DNA of 64,000 nt from Prescottella defluvii (GTDB lineage Bacteria > Actinomycetota > Actinomycetes > Mycobacteriales > Mycobacteriaceae), in the NCBI RefSeq assembly GCF_000738775.1, contig NZ_JPOC01000024.1:1-64000 (forward strand), written 5' to 3'. Positions 9,466 to 20,769 of this stretch are shown piece after piece (the first letter of the stretch is position 1; the number at the start of each line of letters is the position of its first letter). A program made the translations under genes and the position numbers. The notes beneath the pieces were generated by a model, which was given only the letters and a program-made list of their open reading frames with translations, had not been told where the DNA came from and searched no databases.

Positions 9466-10854
9466 ATGCCAAACACAAGTCAGCGTTCGGGCGCGCTCAT
9501 CGCCGTCCTGTCCGGGGCGCCGTTCGTCGCCGCCCTGGACCTGTTCGTCGTCAACGTCGCCCTCGACGACATCGCCACCGACTTCGCCGGAACACCCCTC
9601 ACCCAGCTCAGCTGGATCCTCAGCGGCTACGCGATCGTCTACGCGGCACTGCTGATTCCGGCGGGCCGCTGGGCCGACCGCGTCGGGCGTCGGCGCGCGT
9701 TCCTCGCCGGCCTGGCGCTGTTCACGATCGCGAGCGCCGCGTGCGCCCTCGCACCGTCGCTGTGGTCGCTCGTCGCGTTCCGCCTGGCGCAGGCAGCGGG
9801 CGCCGCCGCACTCACCCCGGCCAGCCTCGGCCTGCTCATCGCGGCCCTACCCGACGCCCGACGCGCGCTCGGGGTGCGCCTGTGGGCCGCGACCGGTGCC
9901 GCGGCGTCGGCGTTCGGTCCCGTGGTCGGCGGGCTACTGGTGTCCGCGTCGTGGCGCTGGATCTTCCTGATCAACGTGCCGATCGGCGTGGTGCTGCTCT
10001 GGGCGGCGGCGCGCATCGTGCCCGAGTCCCGCGATCCGCACCCCGCCGACGTCGACCTGCTCGGCGCGGTCCTACTCGCACTCGGCGTCGGCGCAGTGTC
10101 GCTGACGCTGGTGCAGGGCCCCGACTGGGGATGGACGCACCCCGGCACCCTGGTCGCGGCAGTCGCCGGCATCCTCGCGCTGGCCTGGTTCGCCCGGCGC
10201 ACGATGCGTCACCGCAATCCGCTGGTCGACCCGAACCTGCTGCGTGTGCGCCCGTTCGCCTGGTCCAACGTCACCGCGGTCGCGTTCAGCGCGTCGTTCG
10301 CGGCCGGACTGCTGGCGAACATCCTGTGGATGCAGACCGAGTGGGGCTATTCGGCGCTGCGCACCGGGCTCGCGGTGGCCCCCGGTCCGCTGCTGGTCCC
10401 GGTCTTCGCGATCATCGGACAGGTCCTCGGTCGACGCCTGCCGTCCGGCGTCGTGGCCGGACTCGGAAGCGCGCTGTGGGCCGCCGGTACGGTGCTGATC
10501 CTCGCGAGTGTCCACAGCGACCCGAACTATGCGACGGGCCTACTCCCCGGATGGTTGATCGCCGGCGCCGGCGTCGGGCTCGCCCTGCCGACCATCCTGT
10601 CGACCGCCACCGCCACGCTCCCACCCGCCCAGGGCGCCACCGGCAGCGCGGTCGTCAACACCAGCCGCCAGATCGGCAGCGTCCTGGGTATCGCGATCCT
10701 CGTCGCCGTCCTCGCGGCGTCCGACTTCACCGCCGCCTGGTGGACCATCGCCGCCCTCGGAGCCGTCGGAGCCGTCACCGCGCTCGCGATGTCGCCCCGG
10801 CCAACCACACTCGATTCCCCGCACACCGTTGCAGCACAGGAGTTCTCGTCATGA
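9466..10854 (+). CDS. MFS drug:H+ antiporter, DHA2 (EmrB/QacA) type
   Basis: A 462-residue proton-driven exporter with about 14 hydrophobic segments. Motif A (GRWADRVGRRRAF) sits between helices 2 and 3, and motif C with GPVVGGLLVSASWRWIFLINVP marks the antiporter class. The ATG at 9466 is chosen because the frame upstream is antisense to the HxlR gene. The stop overlaps the start of the thioesterase gene (ATGA). Control is probably by the divergent HxlR protein; substrate unknown. Confidence 0.92.
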   Translation: MPNTSQRSGALIAVLSGAPFVAALDLFVVNVALDDIATDFAGTPLTQLSWILSGYAIVYAALLIPAGRWADRVGRRRAFLAGLALFTIASAACALAPSLWSLVAFRLAQAAGAAALTPASLGLLIAALPDARRALGVRLWAATGAAASAFGPVVGGLLVSASWRWIFLINVPIGVVLLWAAARIVPESRDPHPADVDLLGAVLLALGVGAVSLTLVQGPDWGWTHPGTLVAAVAGILALAWFARRTMRHRNPLVDPNLLRVRPFAWSNVTAVAFSASFAAGLLANILWMQTEWGYSALRTGLAVAPGPLLVPVFAIIGQVLGRRLPSGVVAGLGSALWAAGTVLILASVHSDPNYATGLLPGWLIAGAGVGLALPTILSTATATLPPAQGATGSAVVNTSRQIGSVLGIAILVAVLAASDFTAAWWTIAALGAVGAVTALAMSPRPTTLDSPHTVAAQEFSS

Positions 10855-11594
10855 CCACGACACTCGGCTCGTTCCCCTCCCGATTCGACGACAGCTGGCG
10901 CGCCTTCGACGGCATCCACGGCGGCATGGTGCTCGCGGCGATGCTGCGGGCGGCGGCCGTCGAGACCGGCGCCGTCCCGGCCGCGGCGACCGCCCACTTC
11001 TACGCCCCGGTTCGGCCGGGCCCGATCGAGACGACGGTGCGGGTGGGGCCGCCCGGCCGCTCGGCGGGCGTCCAGGTCGGCATCGGGACCGTCGCGTCTG
11101 CGCTGGTCCGCATGTCGCGGGGTTCCGCTGCCGCCCAGTGCGCGCCCACGGTCGAGGCCGTCGCCTACCCGGAAGAGCTTGCGAAACTGGAGATTCCGAT
11201 CGACTTCGTACCGTTCGCACAGCATCTCGACATCCGTCCGATCAACGCTGCCCGCCCCTTCGCGGGCGGCTCGGACCCGGAGTTCGACGTCTGGATCCGG
11301 CTGGGCCCGGGGTTGGAGTTCACCGGTGTCGAGCGTGCCGCGATCCTGCTCGACGCCCTGCCGCCGGGACTGTTCGCGACACGCACCGCGCCGATACCGA
11401 TCCCGACCGTCGAGTTGACCGCGCACTTCGCTCCGGCCGCCGGGGCGTCCGGCGGGCCGTGGCATCGACTGCGCCACCGCACGGTGTGGTGGACGTCGGA
11501 CGAATGCGTCGACGAGACCGAACTGTTCACCGCCGACGGCGAACTCGCGGCCCAGGCACGCCAGCTGCGCCGCATCCTCGGCAGCCCGCGGTGA
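10851..11594 (+). CDS. TesB-like acyl-CoA thioesterase (double hotdog)
   Basis: A 247-residue protein resembling two tandem hotdog folds: an N-terminal half with FDGIHGGMVLAAMLRAA and HFYAPVRPGPIE and a C-terminal half with LLDALPPGLFA and TVELTAHF. The FxGxHGG pattern is typical of thioesterase-like superfamily proteins (4HBT_3). Its ATG overlaps the MFS stop by four bases, implying that export and thioester hydrolysis serve the same compound. The acyl substrate is unknown. Confidence 0.8.
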   Translation: MTTTLGSFPSRFDDSWRAFDGIHGGMVLAAMLRAAAVETGAVPAAATAHFYAPVRPGPIETTVRVGPPGRSAGVQVGIGTVASALVRMSRGSAAAQCAPTVEAVAYPEELAKLEIPIDFVPFAQHLDIRPINAARPFAGGSDPEFDVWIRLGPGLEFTGVERAAILLDALPPGLFATRTAPIPIPTVELTAHFAPAAGASGGPWHRLRHRTVWWTSDECVDETELFTADGELAAQARQLRRILGSPR

Positions 11595-11613
11595 CACGCA
11601 GCTCACACCCGAA

Positions 11614-11639
11614 CCTTGTGGCACTCCGGTGCCACAAGG
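11614..11639. promoter_or_regulatory. Inverted repeat before the split-barrel flavoprotein gene
   Basis: Perfect 11-bp arms CCTTGTGGCAC and GTGCCACAAGG with a 4-base loop, 19 bases after the thioesterase stop and 42 bases before the next start. No T-run follows, so it may be either the operon terminator or an operator. Confidence 0.5.
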
Positions 11640-11681
11640 GGCAGAGTCGAGGGTGAAGGCACCTCGAGGATCGGAGCAGAC

Positions 11682-12092
11682 ATGCAGGACCGGACCGCCC
11701 CCGTCACCGCCGTCACCGAGCAGGACGCGTTGGACCTGCTGGCCACCGAGCGCCTCGGCCGACTTGTCCTCGTCACCGACGACCGGCCGGACGTCTACCC
11801 GGTCAACTACGTGGTGCACGACGGCAAGATCTACTTCCGGACCGCCGAGGGCGACAAGCTCACCGAACTCACCCTCAAGCCGCTGACGACGTTCCAGGTC
11901 GATCACGCCGACGCGACGTCGGCATGGAGCATCGTCGTGCACGGCATCGCCCGCACCCTCGTGCGGTTCGACGAGATCAACGCCGCCGAGGAGTTCGCGC
12001 TGCAGTCCTGGGTGCCGACGTCGAAGTACAACTTCGTCGAGATCCGCCCGACGGAGATCCACGGCCGCCGCTTCGTCCTCGACCGCGGCTGA
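11682..12092 (+). CDS. Pyridoxamine-5'-phosphate-oxidase-fold flavin/F420 protein
   Basis: A 136-residue split-barrel protein. LDLLATERLGRLVLVTDDRPDVYPVNYVVHDGKIYFRTAEGDKL is the classic start of small PNPOx-like domains that bind FMN or coenzyme F420 and reduce or sequester small molecules. The ATG at 11682 follows a GGAGCAGA ribosome site; the upstream ATG lies inside a hairpin. Whether it uses FMN, F420 or haem cannot be told from sequence alone. Single gene between convergent mutT3 and the thioesterase. Confidence 0.83.
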   Translation: MQDRTAPVTAVTEQDALDLLATERLGRLVLVTDDRPDVYPVNYVVHDGKIYFRTAEGDKLTELTLKPLTTFQVDHADATSAWSIVVHGIARTLVRFDEINAAEEFALQSWVPTSKYNFVEIRPTEIHGRRFVLDRG

Positions 12093-12104
12093 CGGTCGGT
12101 CCCC

Positions 12105-12944
12105 TCAGTCCAGCCAGTCCAGCACGGTCGACGGCGACAGTGTCAGCACCGTTCCGGGCAGTCGGTCCCGCAGTCCGCGGTCGGCGGTCACGACGGCGGT
12201 GAGTGTCCCGTCGACGGACGCGAGCCGGGCCAGTTCGTCGTCGCCGCTGCCGGGCGCGGCATGCACCGGGATCCGCGTGTCGACGTAGCCGGCGGCGCGG
12301 GCCTGTCCTTCGAGAACCGCCTCGATGCGCGGCAGCCACCCGAATCCGCCGCCGGGTAGTTCGATCGTGCGGGGCAGGACCTGGGCGATCCGGTTCAGCA
12401 GTTCCGCCGTGGCGCCGGGCCGGTCACGCCACCAACCGGTGGGCCGGGAACCGAGCACGTTCGCGGTGTCGAGCAGCACCCGGATCTCGGTGGTCCGCAG
12501 GTCCGGCCAGGCGGTCGCGAACCCGGGGTGCAGCGGCATGTGCTCCACCTGGGCCTCCGGCACCCAGCGCAGTTCGGTGCTCTCCCCGTTCGGGACCAGG
12601 GCCAGGGTCTTGTCGGCGTCGGCGATCACCGTCGTGTACGTCCAACCGCCGTCGACGCTGGCCGTGACCCGCTCGGTGCGCACGCGGACGGCGCCGACGT
12701 CGATCCCGGTCTCCTCCTGCGCCTCGCGCACCGCGGCGTGGATCGTGGTCTCGTGGCTGTCGCGGGCCCCGCCGGGCAACGCCCACGTTCCACCCTGGTG
12801 GCTCCACGCGGCCCGGTGTTGCAGCAGCACCCCGGCCGAACCGTCGGCCAGCGGAGCCCGCAGCAGCAGTCCCGCTGCGCCGTGCCTGCCCCAATGCCGT
12901 ACCCCGTCGGGGGTCGTCGCCCAACCGTCTCCGTCACCGCGCAT
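12105..12944 (-). CDS. mutT3: MutT3-like NUDIX hydrolase with C-terminal NYN/PIN-like domain
   Basis: Probably sanitises oxidised or non-canonical nucleotides. The ATG at 12944, behind AGGTGAG, gives 279 residues. Residues 1-150 form a NUDIX domain with the box GGARDSHETTIHAAVREAQEETGID (the REXXEE core is present). From about residue 150 comes a second domain, with VLLDTANVLGSRPTGWWRDRPGA and a distal VVTADRGLRDRL, which looks like the NYN/PIN-like proteins often labelled NTP pyrophosphohydrolase. M. tuberculosis MutT3 (Rv0413) has 217 residues, so the C-terminal domain is an addition. It is divergent from glnX, as in M. tuberculosis. Confidence 0.85.
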   Translation of the reverse strand: MRGDGDGWATTPDGVRHWGRHGAAGLLLRAPLADGSAGVLLQHRAAWSHQGGTWALPGGARDSHETTIHAAVREAQEETGIDVGAVRVRTERVTASVDGGWTYTTVIADADKTLALVPNGESTELRWVPEAQVEHMPLHPGFATAWPDLRTTEIRVLLDTANVLGSRPTGWWRDRPGATAELLNRIAQVLPRTIELPGGGFGWLPRIEAVLEGQARAAGYVDTRIPVHAAPGSGDDELARLASVDGTLTAVVTADRGLRDRLPGTVLTLSPSTVLDWLD

Positions 12945-13060
12945 GGAGTGTCTCTCACCTGCCCTGTCCGCCGAGGCGCTCGCCTGTCCCCACAGTATTC
13001 CCCGCCGCATCGCGAATCGGCGGAACAACCTGCCGGTGCTGCTTATATGCTCGGCACTAC

Positions 13061-13090
13061 GGAACGGCGAACCAAACGGAACGGCGAACC
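13061..13090. repeat. Tandem direct repeat in the glnX leader
   Basis: GGAACGGCGAACC occurs at 13061-13073 and again at 13078-13090, a 17-base period, ending 12 bases before the glnX GTG. A TATATG -10-like hexamer at 13044-13049 would place the repeats in the 5' untranslated region. Confidence 0.6.
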
Positions 13091-13102
13091 GAGGTATGAG
13101 CC

Positions 13103-14452
13103 GTGGCAGTGCCGGAGACGACGACGGAGTCGACCCGCGCGGCGGACGCGAGGTGGGAGGACACGCCACCCAACCGCGCCGCCCGCGCTCGTGTGCGCCC
13201 GCTCGCCGTCCGTGAACTGCTGCGATCGACACCCGCCCGCCTGCTGGCCGTCGGGGTCGCGCTACTGCTCGGTACCGTGGCCGCCGGTCTGATCGCGTCC
13301 ATGGCGGCCGGCGAGCGCAAACAGGACATCGACACGCTGCTGTCCACCACCGAGCCCCTGGCCCGGTCGTCGCAGAACCTGTACGCGTCGCTGTCGATCG
13401 CCGACGCCGCCGCGGCCACCGCTTTCCTGTCCGGTGGCGTCGAACCGAGTGAGGCCCGCGACCGCTATTCGCAGGCCATCGGGACGGCGGCCGCCGAGTT
13501 GGTCGCGACGTCGGACGGTCTGCCGGGCGACGACGAGGGCAGACGACTGCTCACCGCGATCGCCACCAAGCTGCCGGTGTACACGGGACTGGTGGAGACC
13601 GCGCGCACCAACAACCGGGCCGGCAACCCCGTCGGCACCGCCTACCTGGCGGAGGCGTCGTCGTTGATGCAGACGGACCTGCTGCCGCTGGCCCAGTCCT
13701 TGCACACCGAGCGTGCGGCCGCGTCGCTCAGCCCGCAGTCCGGCTTCTCCCACCCGCCGTGGTTCGCGATCGGACTGCTGATCGCGCTGCTGGCCGCGCT
13801 GGTGGCGACGCAGGTGGTGCTGTCGAGGCGGACCCGCCGCACCTTCAATCTCGGTCTGCTGTTCACGACCGGAGCGATGGCTGCCCTGCTGGTGTGGATG
13901 CTGGTGGCGGGAATCATCTCCGCGGTGTCGGCGAACCGTGCGGTGCGGCAGGGCTCCGAGCCGCTCTCGACGTTCGCGGCCGCCCGGATCCTGGCGCAGC
14001 AGGCCCGCACGCAGGAGATCCTGCAACTGGTCCGCCGCGACGAGACCGCCGAACACGCGCAGGTGTTCGTCGACGACACCGACCAGTTGCGGGCCCTGCT
14101 GGACAACTACTCGCAGGAGGTCGGCCGCGGCGACGCCGAACGCGCGCAGCAGGCGCTGGACTCCTGGACCACCTCGCACGGACACATGATCGACGCGCTC
14201 GCGGTGGGCGACTGGACGTCCGCCGCGATGACGACGGTCGGCTCCGATCCCGCGTCGTCGACCGCGCAGTTCGACGTCGTGGACACCGCACTGTCGGACG
14301 GTGCGGAGAGTGCCCGCGCCGAGCTGCGCGGCGACATCTCGCGGTCGTCCACGGTGCTGTCGGCTCTCGGTCCCGGCGCCCTGGTTCTCACGGTCGTCTC
14401 GGCCGTCGGCATCCCGCTGGGTCTGTGGCCCCGTCTGCGGGAGTACCAGTGA
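13103..14452 (+). CDS. glnX: GlnX, membrane sensor partner of GlnH and PknG
   Basis: A 449-residue membrane protein from a GTG at 13103. Hydrophobic segments near residues 48-70, 213-234, 246-272 and 417-438 delimit two extracytoplasmic helical domains (about 70-212 and 272-416), an arrangement like chemoreceptor sensor modules. The homologue Rv0412c (GlnX) is known to receive an amino-acid signal from the lipoprotein GlnH and pass it to the kinase PknG. The neighbours here are exactly those genes, and the stop overlaps the glnH ATG by one base. The N-terminal 45 residues are basic and cytoplasmic. Confidence 0.9.
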   Translation: MAVPETTTESTRAADARWEDTPPNRAARARVRPLAVRELLRSTPARLLAVGVALLLGTVAAGLIASMAAGERKQDIDTLLSTTEPLARSSQNLYASLSIADAAAATAFLSGGVEPSEARDRYSQAIGTAAAELVATSDGLPGDDEGRRLLTAIATKLPVYTGLVETARTNNRAGNPVGTAYLAEASSLMQTDLLPLAQSLHTERAAASLSPQSGFSHPPWFAIGLLIALLAALVATQVVLSRRTRRTFNLGLLFTTGAMAALLVWMLVAGIISAVSANRAVRQGSEPLSTFAAARILAQQARTQEILQLVRRDETAEHAQVFVDDTDQLRALLDNYSQEVGRGDAERAQQALDSWTTSHGHMIDALAVGDWTSAAMTTVGSDPASSTAQFDVVDTALSDGAESARAELRGDISRSSTVLSALGPGALVLTVVSAVGIPLGLWPRLREYQ

Positions 14453-15429
14453 TGCCGGTTCGGCTCCTCGCGAGGGCCGTTGCCGTTGTCGCGGCGGCGT
14501 CCGCGATCGTCACGGGATGCTCGGCGCCTCCCGACCCGTACACGCTCCCGCCGACCGAGACGTACAGTGTCGCACCGGTCCCGGAGGGGGCGTCGATCGT
14601 GACGTCGACGCCCGTGCCGACGCCGGAGGACTGCGGGGACCCGACGGCGAGCCTGCGCCCGTTCCCGGCCGGCGAGATACCGCCCAGCGCGTCGCTCGAC
14701 GCGATCCGCCAACGCGGTCGGCTCGTCGTCGGACTCGACACCGGCAGCAACCTGATGAGCTTCCGCAATCCCGCGACGGGCGAGATCGAGGGCTTCGACG
14801 TCGACATCGCGCGGGAGATCGCCCGCGATCTGCTGGGCAGCCCCGACAAGGTGGAGTTCCGGATCCTCACGGCGTCCGAACGTGAGCAGGGCCTGAAGGA
14901 TTCGCGGGTCGACGTCGTCGCCCACACGATGAGCATCACGTGCGAGCGGCGACAGCGGGTGGACTTCTCCACGGTGTACTACGAGGCGCAGCAACGGATC
15001 CTGGTGATGGCCGGTTCCCCGGTCGCCGATGTGTCGGATCTCGCCGGCAAACGGGTGTGTGCGGTCGCGGGCACCCGGTCCCTCGAACGCATCGTCCGCG
15101 CCCAGCCCGACGCCACCGTCGTCACGGTCCCGTCGTGGTCGGACTGCCTGGTGATGCTGCAGCAACGTCAGGTCGACGCGATCAGCACCGACGACACACT
15201 GCTGGCCGGGATGGCGACGCAGGACCCGTACCTGCGGATCGTCGGGCCGGGCCTGGGGTCGGAGCCGTACGGCATCGGCATCGCCAAGGGCAACGACGAT
15301 CTGGTGCGGTTCGTGAACGGAACGCTGGAGAGGATCCGCGACGACGGCACGTGGACGAGGATCTATCAGCGGTGGCTTTCCGAGCTGGGCCCCGCACCGG
15401 CGCCCCCACCTCCCACGTATCGGGACTGA
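14452..15429 (+). CDS. glnH: GlnH, amino-acid-binding lipoprotein
   Basis: A 325-residue periplasmic-binding-protein (family 3) lipoprotein: leader, lipobox TGC (Cys 23), a Pro/Thr-rich linker, then the two-lobe ligand domain beginning IRQRGRLVVGLDTGSNLMSF and containing FDVDIAREIARDLLG. In M. tuberculosis the homologue Rv0411c binds aspartate and related amino acids and signals through GlnX to PknG rather than serving an ABC importer; no permease or ATPase lies nearby here either. The ATG overlaps the glnX stop (TGATG). Confidence 0.93.
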   Translation: MPVRLLARAVAVVAAASAIVTGCSAPPDPYTLPPTETYSVAPVPEGASIVTSTPVPTPEDCGDPTASLRPFPAGEIPPSASLDAIRQRGRLVVGLDTGSNLMSFRNPATGEIEGFDVDIAREIARDLLGSPDKVEFRILTASEREQGLKDSRVDVVAHTMSITCERRQRVDFSTVYYEAQQRILVMAGSPVADVSDLAGKRVCAVAGTRSLERIVRAQPDATVVTVPSWSDCLVMLQQRQVDAISTDDTLLAGMATQDPYLRIVGPGLGSEPYGIGIAKGNDDLVRFVNGTLERIRDDGTWTRIYQRWLSELGPAPAPPPPTYRD

Positions 15430-17703
<2,274 letters not shown>

Positions 17704-17718
17704 GAGTTCCGGCCGCCG

Positions 17719-19500
17719 TCAGACCCTGGTCCCGTCCTGCAGTTCGGTGACCGTGACCGCGGTGGGGTGCTTGGCGCCGCCGGTCAGCCCGACGTGCGCC
17801 TCTTCGCGCAGGCGATCGACCATGTGCGGGTAGTGCAGCTCGAACGCCGGACGCTCCGAACGGATCCGGGGCAGTTCGGTGAAGTTGTGCCGCGGCGGCG
17901 GGCAGCTGGTGGCCCACTCGAGCGAGTTGCCGTAACCCCACGGGTCGTCGACGGTCACGACCTGCCCGTAGCGGTAGCTCTTGAAGACGTTCCACAGGAA
18001 CGGCAGCGTCGACGCGCCGAGGATGAACGAGCCGACCGTGGAGATCGTGTTCAGCGTCGTGAAACCGTCGGTGGGCAGGTAGTCGGCGTAGCGACGCGGC
18101 ATGCCCGACGTCCCCAGCCAGTGCTGGACCAGGAAGGTCATGTGGAAGCCGACCAGTGTGGTCCAGAAGTGCCACTTGGCCAGACGCTCGTCCATCATGC
18201 GCCCGGTCATCTTCGGGAACCAGAAGTAGATGCCGGCGTAGGTGGCGAACACGATGGTGCCGAACAGCACGTAGTGGAAGTGCGCGACGACGAAATAGGT
18301 GTCCGTGACGTGGAAGTCGAGCGGGGGGCTCGCGAGCAGGACGCCCGACAGGCCACCGAAGAGGAAGGTCACGAGGAAGCCGACCGAGAACAGCATCGGC
18401 GACTCGAACGTCAACTGTCCCTTCCACATCGTTCCGATCCAGTTGAAGAACTTCACACCGGTCGGGACCGCGATGAGGAACGTCATGAAGGAGAAGAACG
18501 GCAGCAGCACGGCGCCCGTGGCGTACATGTGGTGCGCCCACACCGCGATCGACAGGGCAGCGATACCCATCGTGGCGTACACCAGGCCGCTGTACCCGAA
18601 GATCGGCTTACGCGAGAAGACCGGGAAGATCTCCGAGACGATGCCGAAGAACGGCAGCGCGATCACGTACACCTCGGGGTGACCGAAGAACCAGAACAGG
18701 TGCTGCCACAACATGACTCCGCCGGTGGCGGGGTCGAACAGGTGCGCACCGAGATGTCGGTCTACCCACAGGCCGATCAGCGCGGCCGCGAGCAGCGGGA
18801 ACACCAGCAGGATCAGCAGCGACGTGATGAGGATGTTCCACGTGAAGATCGGCATCCGGAACATGGTCATGCCCGGTGCACGCAGGCACACGATGGTGGT
18901 GATGAAGTTGACGCCACCGAGAATGGTGCCGACACCGCCGAGCGTCAGGCCCAGGATCCACAGGTCCGCGCCCAGACCGGGAGAGTGCAGTTCGTTGCTG
19001 AGCGGCACGTACGCAGTCCAACCGAAGTCCGCCGCGCCACCCGGGGTCAGGAAGCCGGCCGTCGCGATGAGCCCACCGAACAGGTAGAACCAGTAGCTGA
19101 GGGCGTTCAGACGCGGGAAGCTCACGTCCGGCGCGCCGATCTGCAGCGGGACGATGTAGTTCGCGAAACCGAACACGACCGGGGTCGCGTACAGCAGCAG
19201 CATGATCGTGCCGTGCATGGTGAACAGCTGGTTGAACTGCTCGTTCGACAGGAACTGCAGGCCGGGAACGGCAAGTTCGGATCGCATCAGCAGGGCCATC
19301 AGGCCACCGATGAGGAAGAACGCGAACGCGGTGACGAGGTACATGATCCCGAGCACCTTGGGATCGGTGGTCGTGATCATCTTGTAGATGAACGACCCCT
19401 TGGATCCTGCCGTCGCCCGAGGCGCCGCGGTCGGCCGCGACGGCATCGGTATGCGTGGTGGAGCGGTGTCGATCTCGGGGTTGGCAACCATACCGGACAT
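17719..19500 (-). CDS. ctaD: Cytochrome c oxidase subunit I, aa3 type
   Basis: Catalytic subunit of the terminal oxidase, carrying haem a and the haem a3-CuB centre in the plasma membrane. The ATG at 19500 gives 593 residues and about 12 transmembrane helices; MVANPEID at 19491 is an alternative start. Seen: the haem a His in FTMHGTIML, the CuB/Tyr cross-link motif FGHPEVYV, the CuB His pair (WAHHMY) and the haem ligands in [11 protein letters not shown]. No oxidase partner genes are adjacent; the enzyme must assemble with subunits encoded elsewhere. Convergent with pknG with only 15 bases between. Confidence 0.96.
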   Translation of the reverse strand: MSGMVANPEIDTAPPRIPMPSRPTAAPRATAGSKGSFIYKMITTTDPKVLGIMYLVTAFAFFLIGGLMALLMRSELAVPGLQFLSNEQFNQLFTMHGTIMLLLYATPVVFGFANYIVPLQIGAPDVSFPRLNALSYWFYLFGGLIATAGFLTPGGAADFGWTAYVPLSNELHSPGLGADLWILGLTLGGVGTILGGVNFITTIVCLRAPGMTMFRMPIFTWNILITSLLILLVFPLLAAALIGLWVDRHLGAHLFDPATGGVMLWQHLFWFFGHPEVYVIALPFFGIVSEIFPVFSRKPIFGYSGLVYATMGIAALSIAVWAHHMYATGAVLLPFFSFMTFLIAVPTGVKFFNWIGTMWKGQLTFESPMLFSVGFLVTFLFGGLSGVLLASPPLDFHVTDTYFVVAHFHYVLFGTIVFATYAGIYFWFPKMTGRMMDERLAKWHFWTTLVGFHMTFLVQHWLGTSGMPRRYADYLPTDGFTTLNTISTVGSFILGASTLPFLWNVFKSYRYGQVVTVDDPWGYGNSLEWATSCPPPRHNFTELPRIRSERPAFELHYPHMVDRLREEAHVGLTGGAKHPTAVTVTELQDGTRV

Positions 19501-19577
19501 AGTCGGACGTCCGAGGGTTCCGCGGCGAGGGTCGAAGGTCCCGAGAGTTCCCGCCGACGGACACCAATACTCCCGAT

Positions 19578-20768
19578 TCAGGCCGCCGCGATCGCCTTCC
19601 GTGCAATCGCGAGTTCCTCGTTGGTGGGCACCACCAGCACCTGCACCGCCGAATCGTCCGAACTGACCAGACGCTCGCCCCGCTCCGGGGCCTCGTTGCG
19701 GGCCTGGTCCACCACGATACCGAGGCGTTCCAGACCGGCGAGGGAATCGCGTCGGACGTCCGCGTTGTTCTCCCCCACCCCGCCGGTGAACGTGATGACG
19801 TCCACGCCGCCGAGTTCGACGAGGTACGCGCCGATGTAGCGGCGCAGCCGGTGCACGTACACGTCGTAGGCGAGCTTCGCGTCGACGTCCCCCGCCGCGA
19901 CGAGCTCGAGCAGCGAACGGAAGTCGTTCACCCCGCACAGGCCTTTGAGACCGGAGTGCCGGTTGAGCAGGTCGTCGATCTCGTCCACCGTCATCCCGGC
20001 GTTGCGCGCCAGGTGCAGGATGACCCCCGGATCGAGGTCTCCGCTGCGGGTGCCCATCACCAGACCCTCGAGCGGCGTCATGCCCATCGACGTGTCGACG
20101 GCACGGCCGCCGCGGATCGCCGACGCCGACGCCCCGTTGCCGAGGTGCAGGACGATCTGGTTCAGCCCCGCGTCGTCGCGGCCGACGAACTCGGCCGCCC
20201 GCCCGCTCACGTACTCGTGGGACGTCCCGTGGAAACCGTAGCGCCGCACCCGGTTCGCCCGCGCCACCTCGGCGTCGATCGCGTACGTCGCGGCGGCGTC
20301 GGGCAGTGTGTGGAAGAACGCGGTGTCGAACACCGCGACGTGCGGGACGTCCGGCAACTGTTCGCGCGCCACCTCGATCCCGATCACGTTCGGCGGATTG
20401 TGCAGCGGTGCGAGCGGGGAGAGCCGTCGCAGCTCCTTCAGCACCGCGTCGTCGATCAGGACCGGTTCGTGGAACACCGCACCGCCGTGGACCACCCGAT
20501 GGCCGACGGCGACGATCCCGCGGTCCCGCAACGCCGGCCCGGTCTCGGCAATCATCTGCTCGGCGATGCGCAGACCGGCGGCGTGATCGGCGATGTGCAG
20601 TTCACGATCGATCACGCCACCGGGGTGGCGGTAGACGATCCGTCCCACCGGCTCCCCGATCCGTTCCACCAGACCCGAGCCCACGGCGTCACCGGCCACC
20701 GGGTGCACCAGCTGGAACTTGATCGACGACGAACCCGAGTTGATCACCAGCACAATGTTTTCGGCCAT
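19578..20768 (-). CDS. ackA: Acetate kinase
   Basis: Interconverts acetate plus ATP and acetyl phosphate. 396 residues with the ASKHA signature [12 protein letters not shown] at the N-terminus, HRVVHGG, the glycine-rich [10 protein letters not shown] and the C-terminal TGGVGENN. It starts one base after the pta stop, behind an AAGGGGA ribosome site, so pta-ackA is a two-gene operon feeding acetyl-CoA/acetate exchange, as in Rv0408-Rv0409. Confidence 0.97.
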   Translation of the reverse strand: MAENIVLVINSGSSSIKFQLVHPVAGDAVGSGLVERIGEPVGRIVYRHPGGVIDRELHIADHAAGLRIAEQMIAETGPALRDRGIVAVGHRVVHGGAVFHEPVLIDDAVLKELRRLSPLAPLHNPPNVIGIEVAREQLPDVPHVAVFDTAFFHTLPDAAATYAIDAEVARANRVRRYGFHGTSHEYVSGRAAEFVGRDDAGLNQIVLHLGNGASASAIRGGRAVDTSMGMTPLEGLVMGTRSGDLDPGVILHLARNAGMTVDEIDDLLNRHSGLKGLCGVNDFRSLLELVAAGDVDAKLAYDVYVHRLRRYIGAYLVELGGVDVITFTGGVGENNADVRRDSLAGLERLGIVVDQARNEAPERGERLVSSDDSAVQVLVVPTNEELAIARKAIAAA

Positions 20769-20769
20769 G

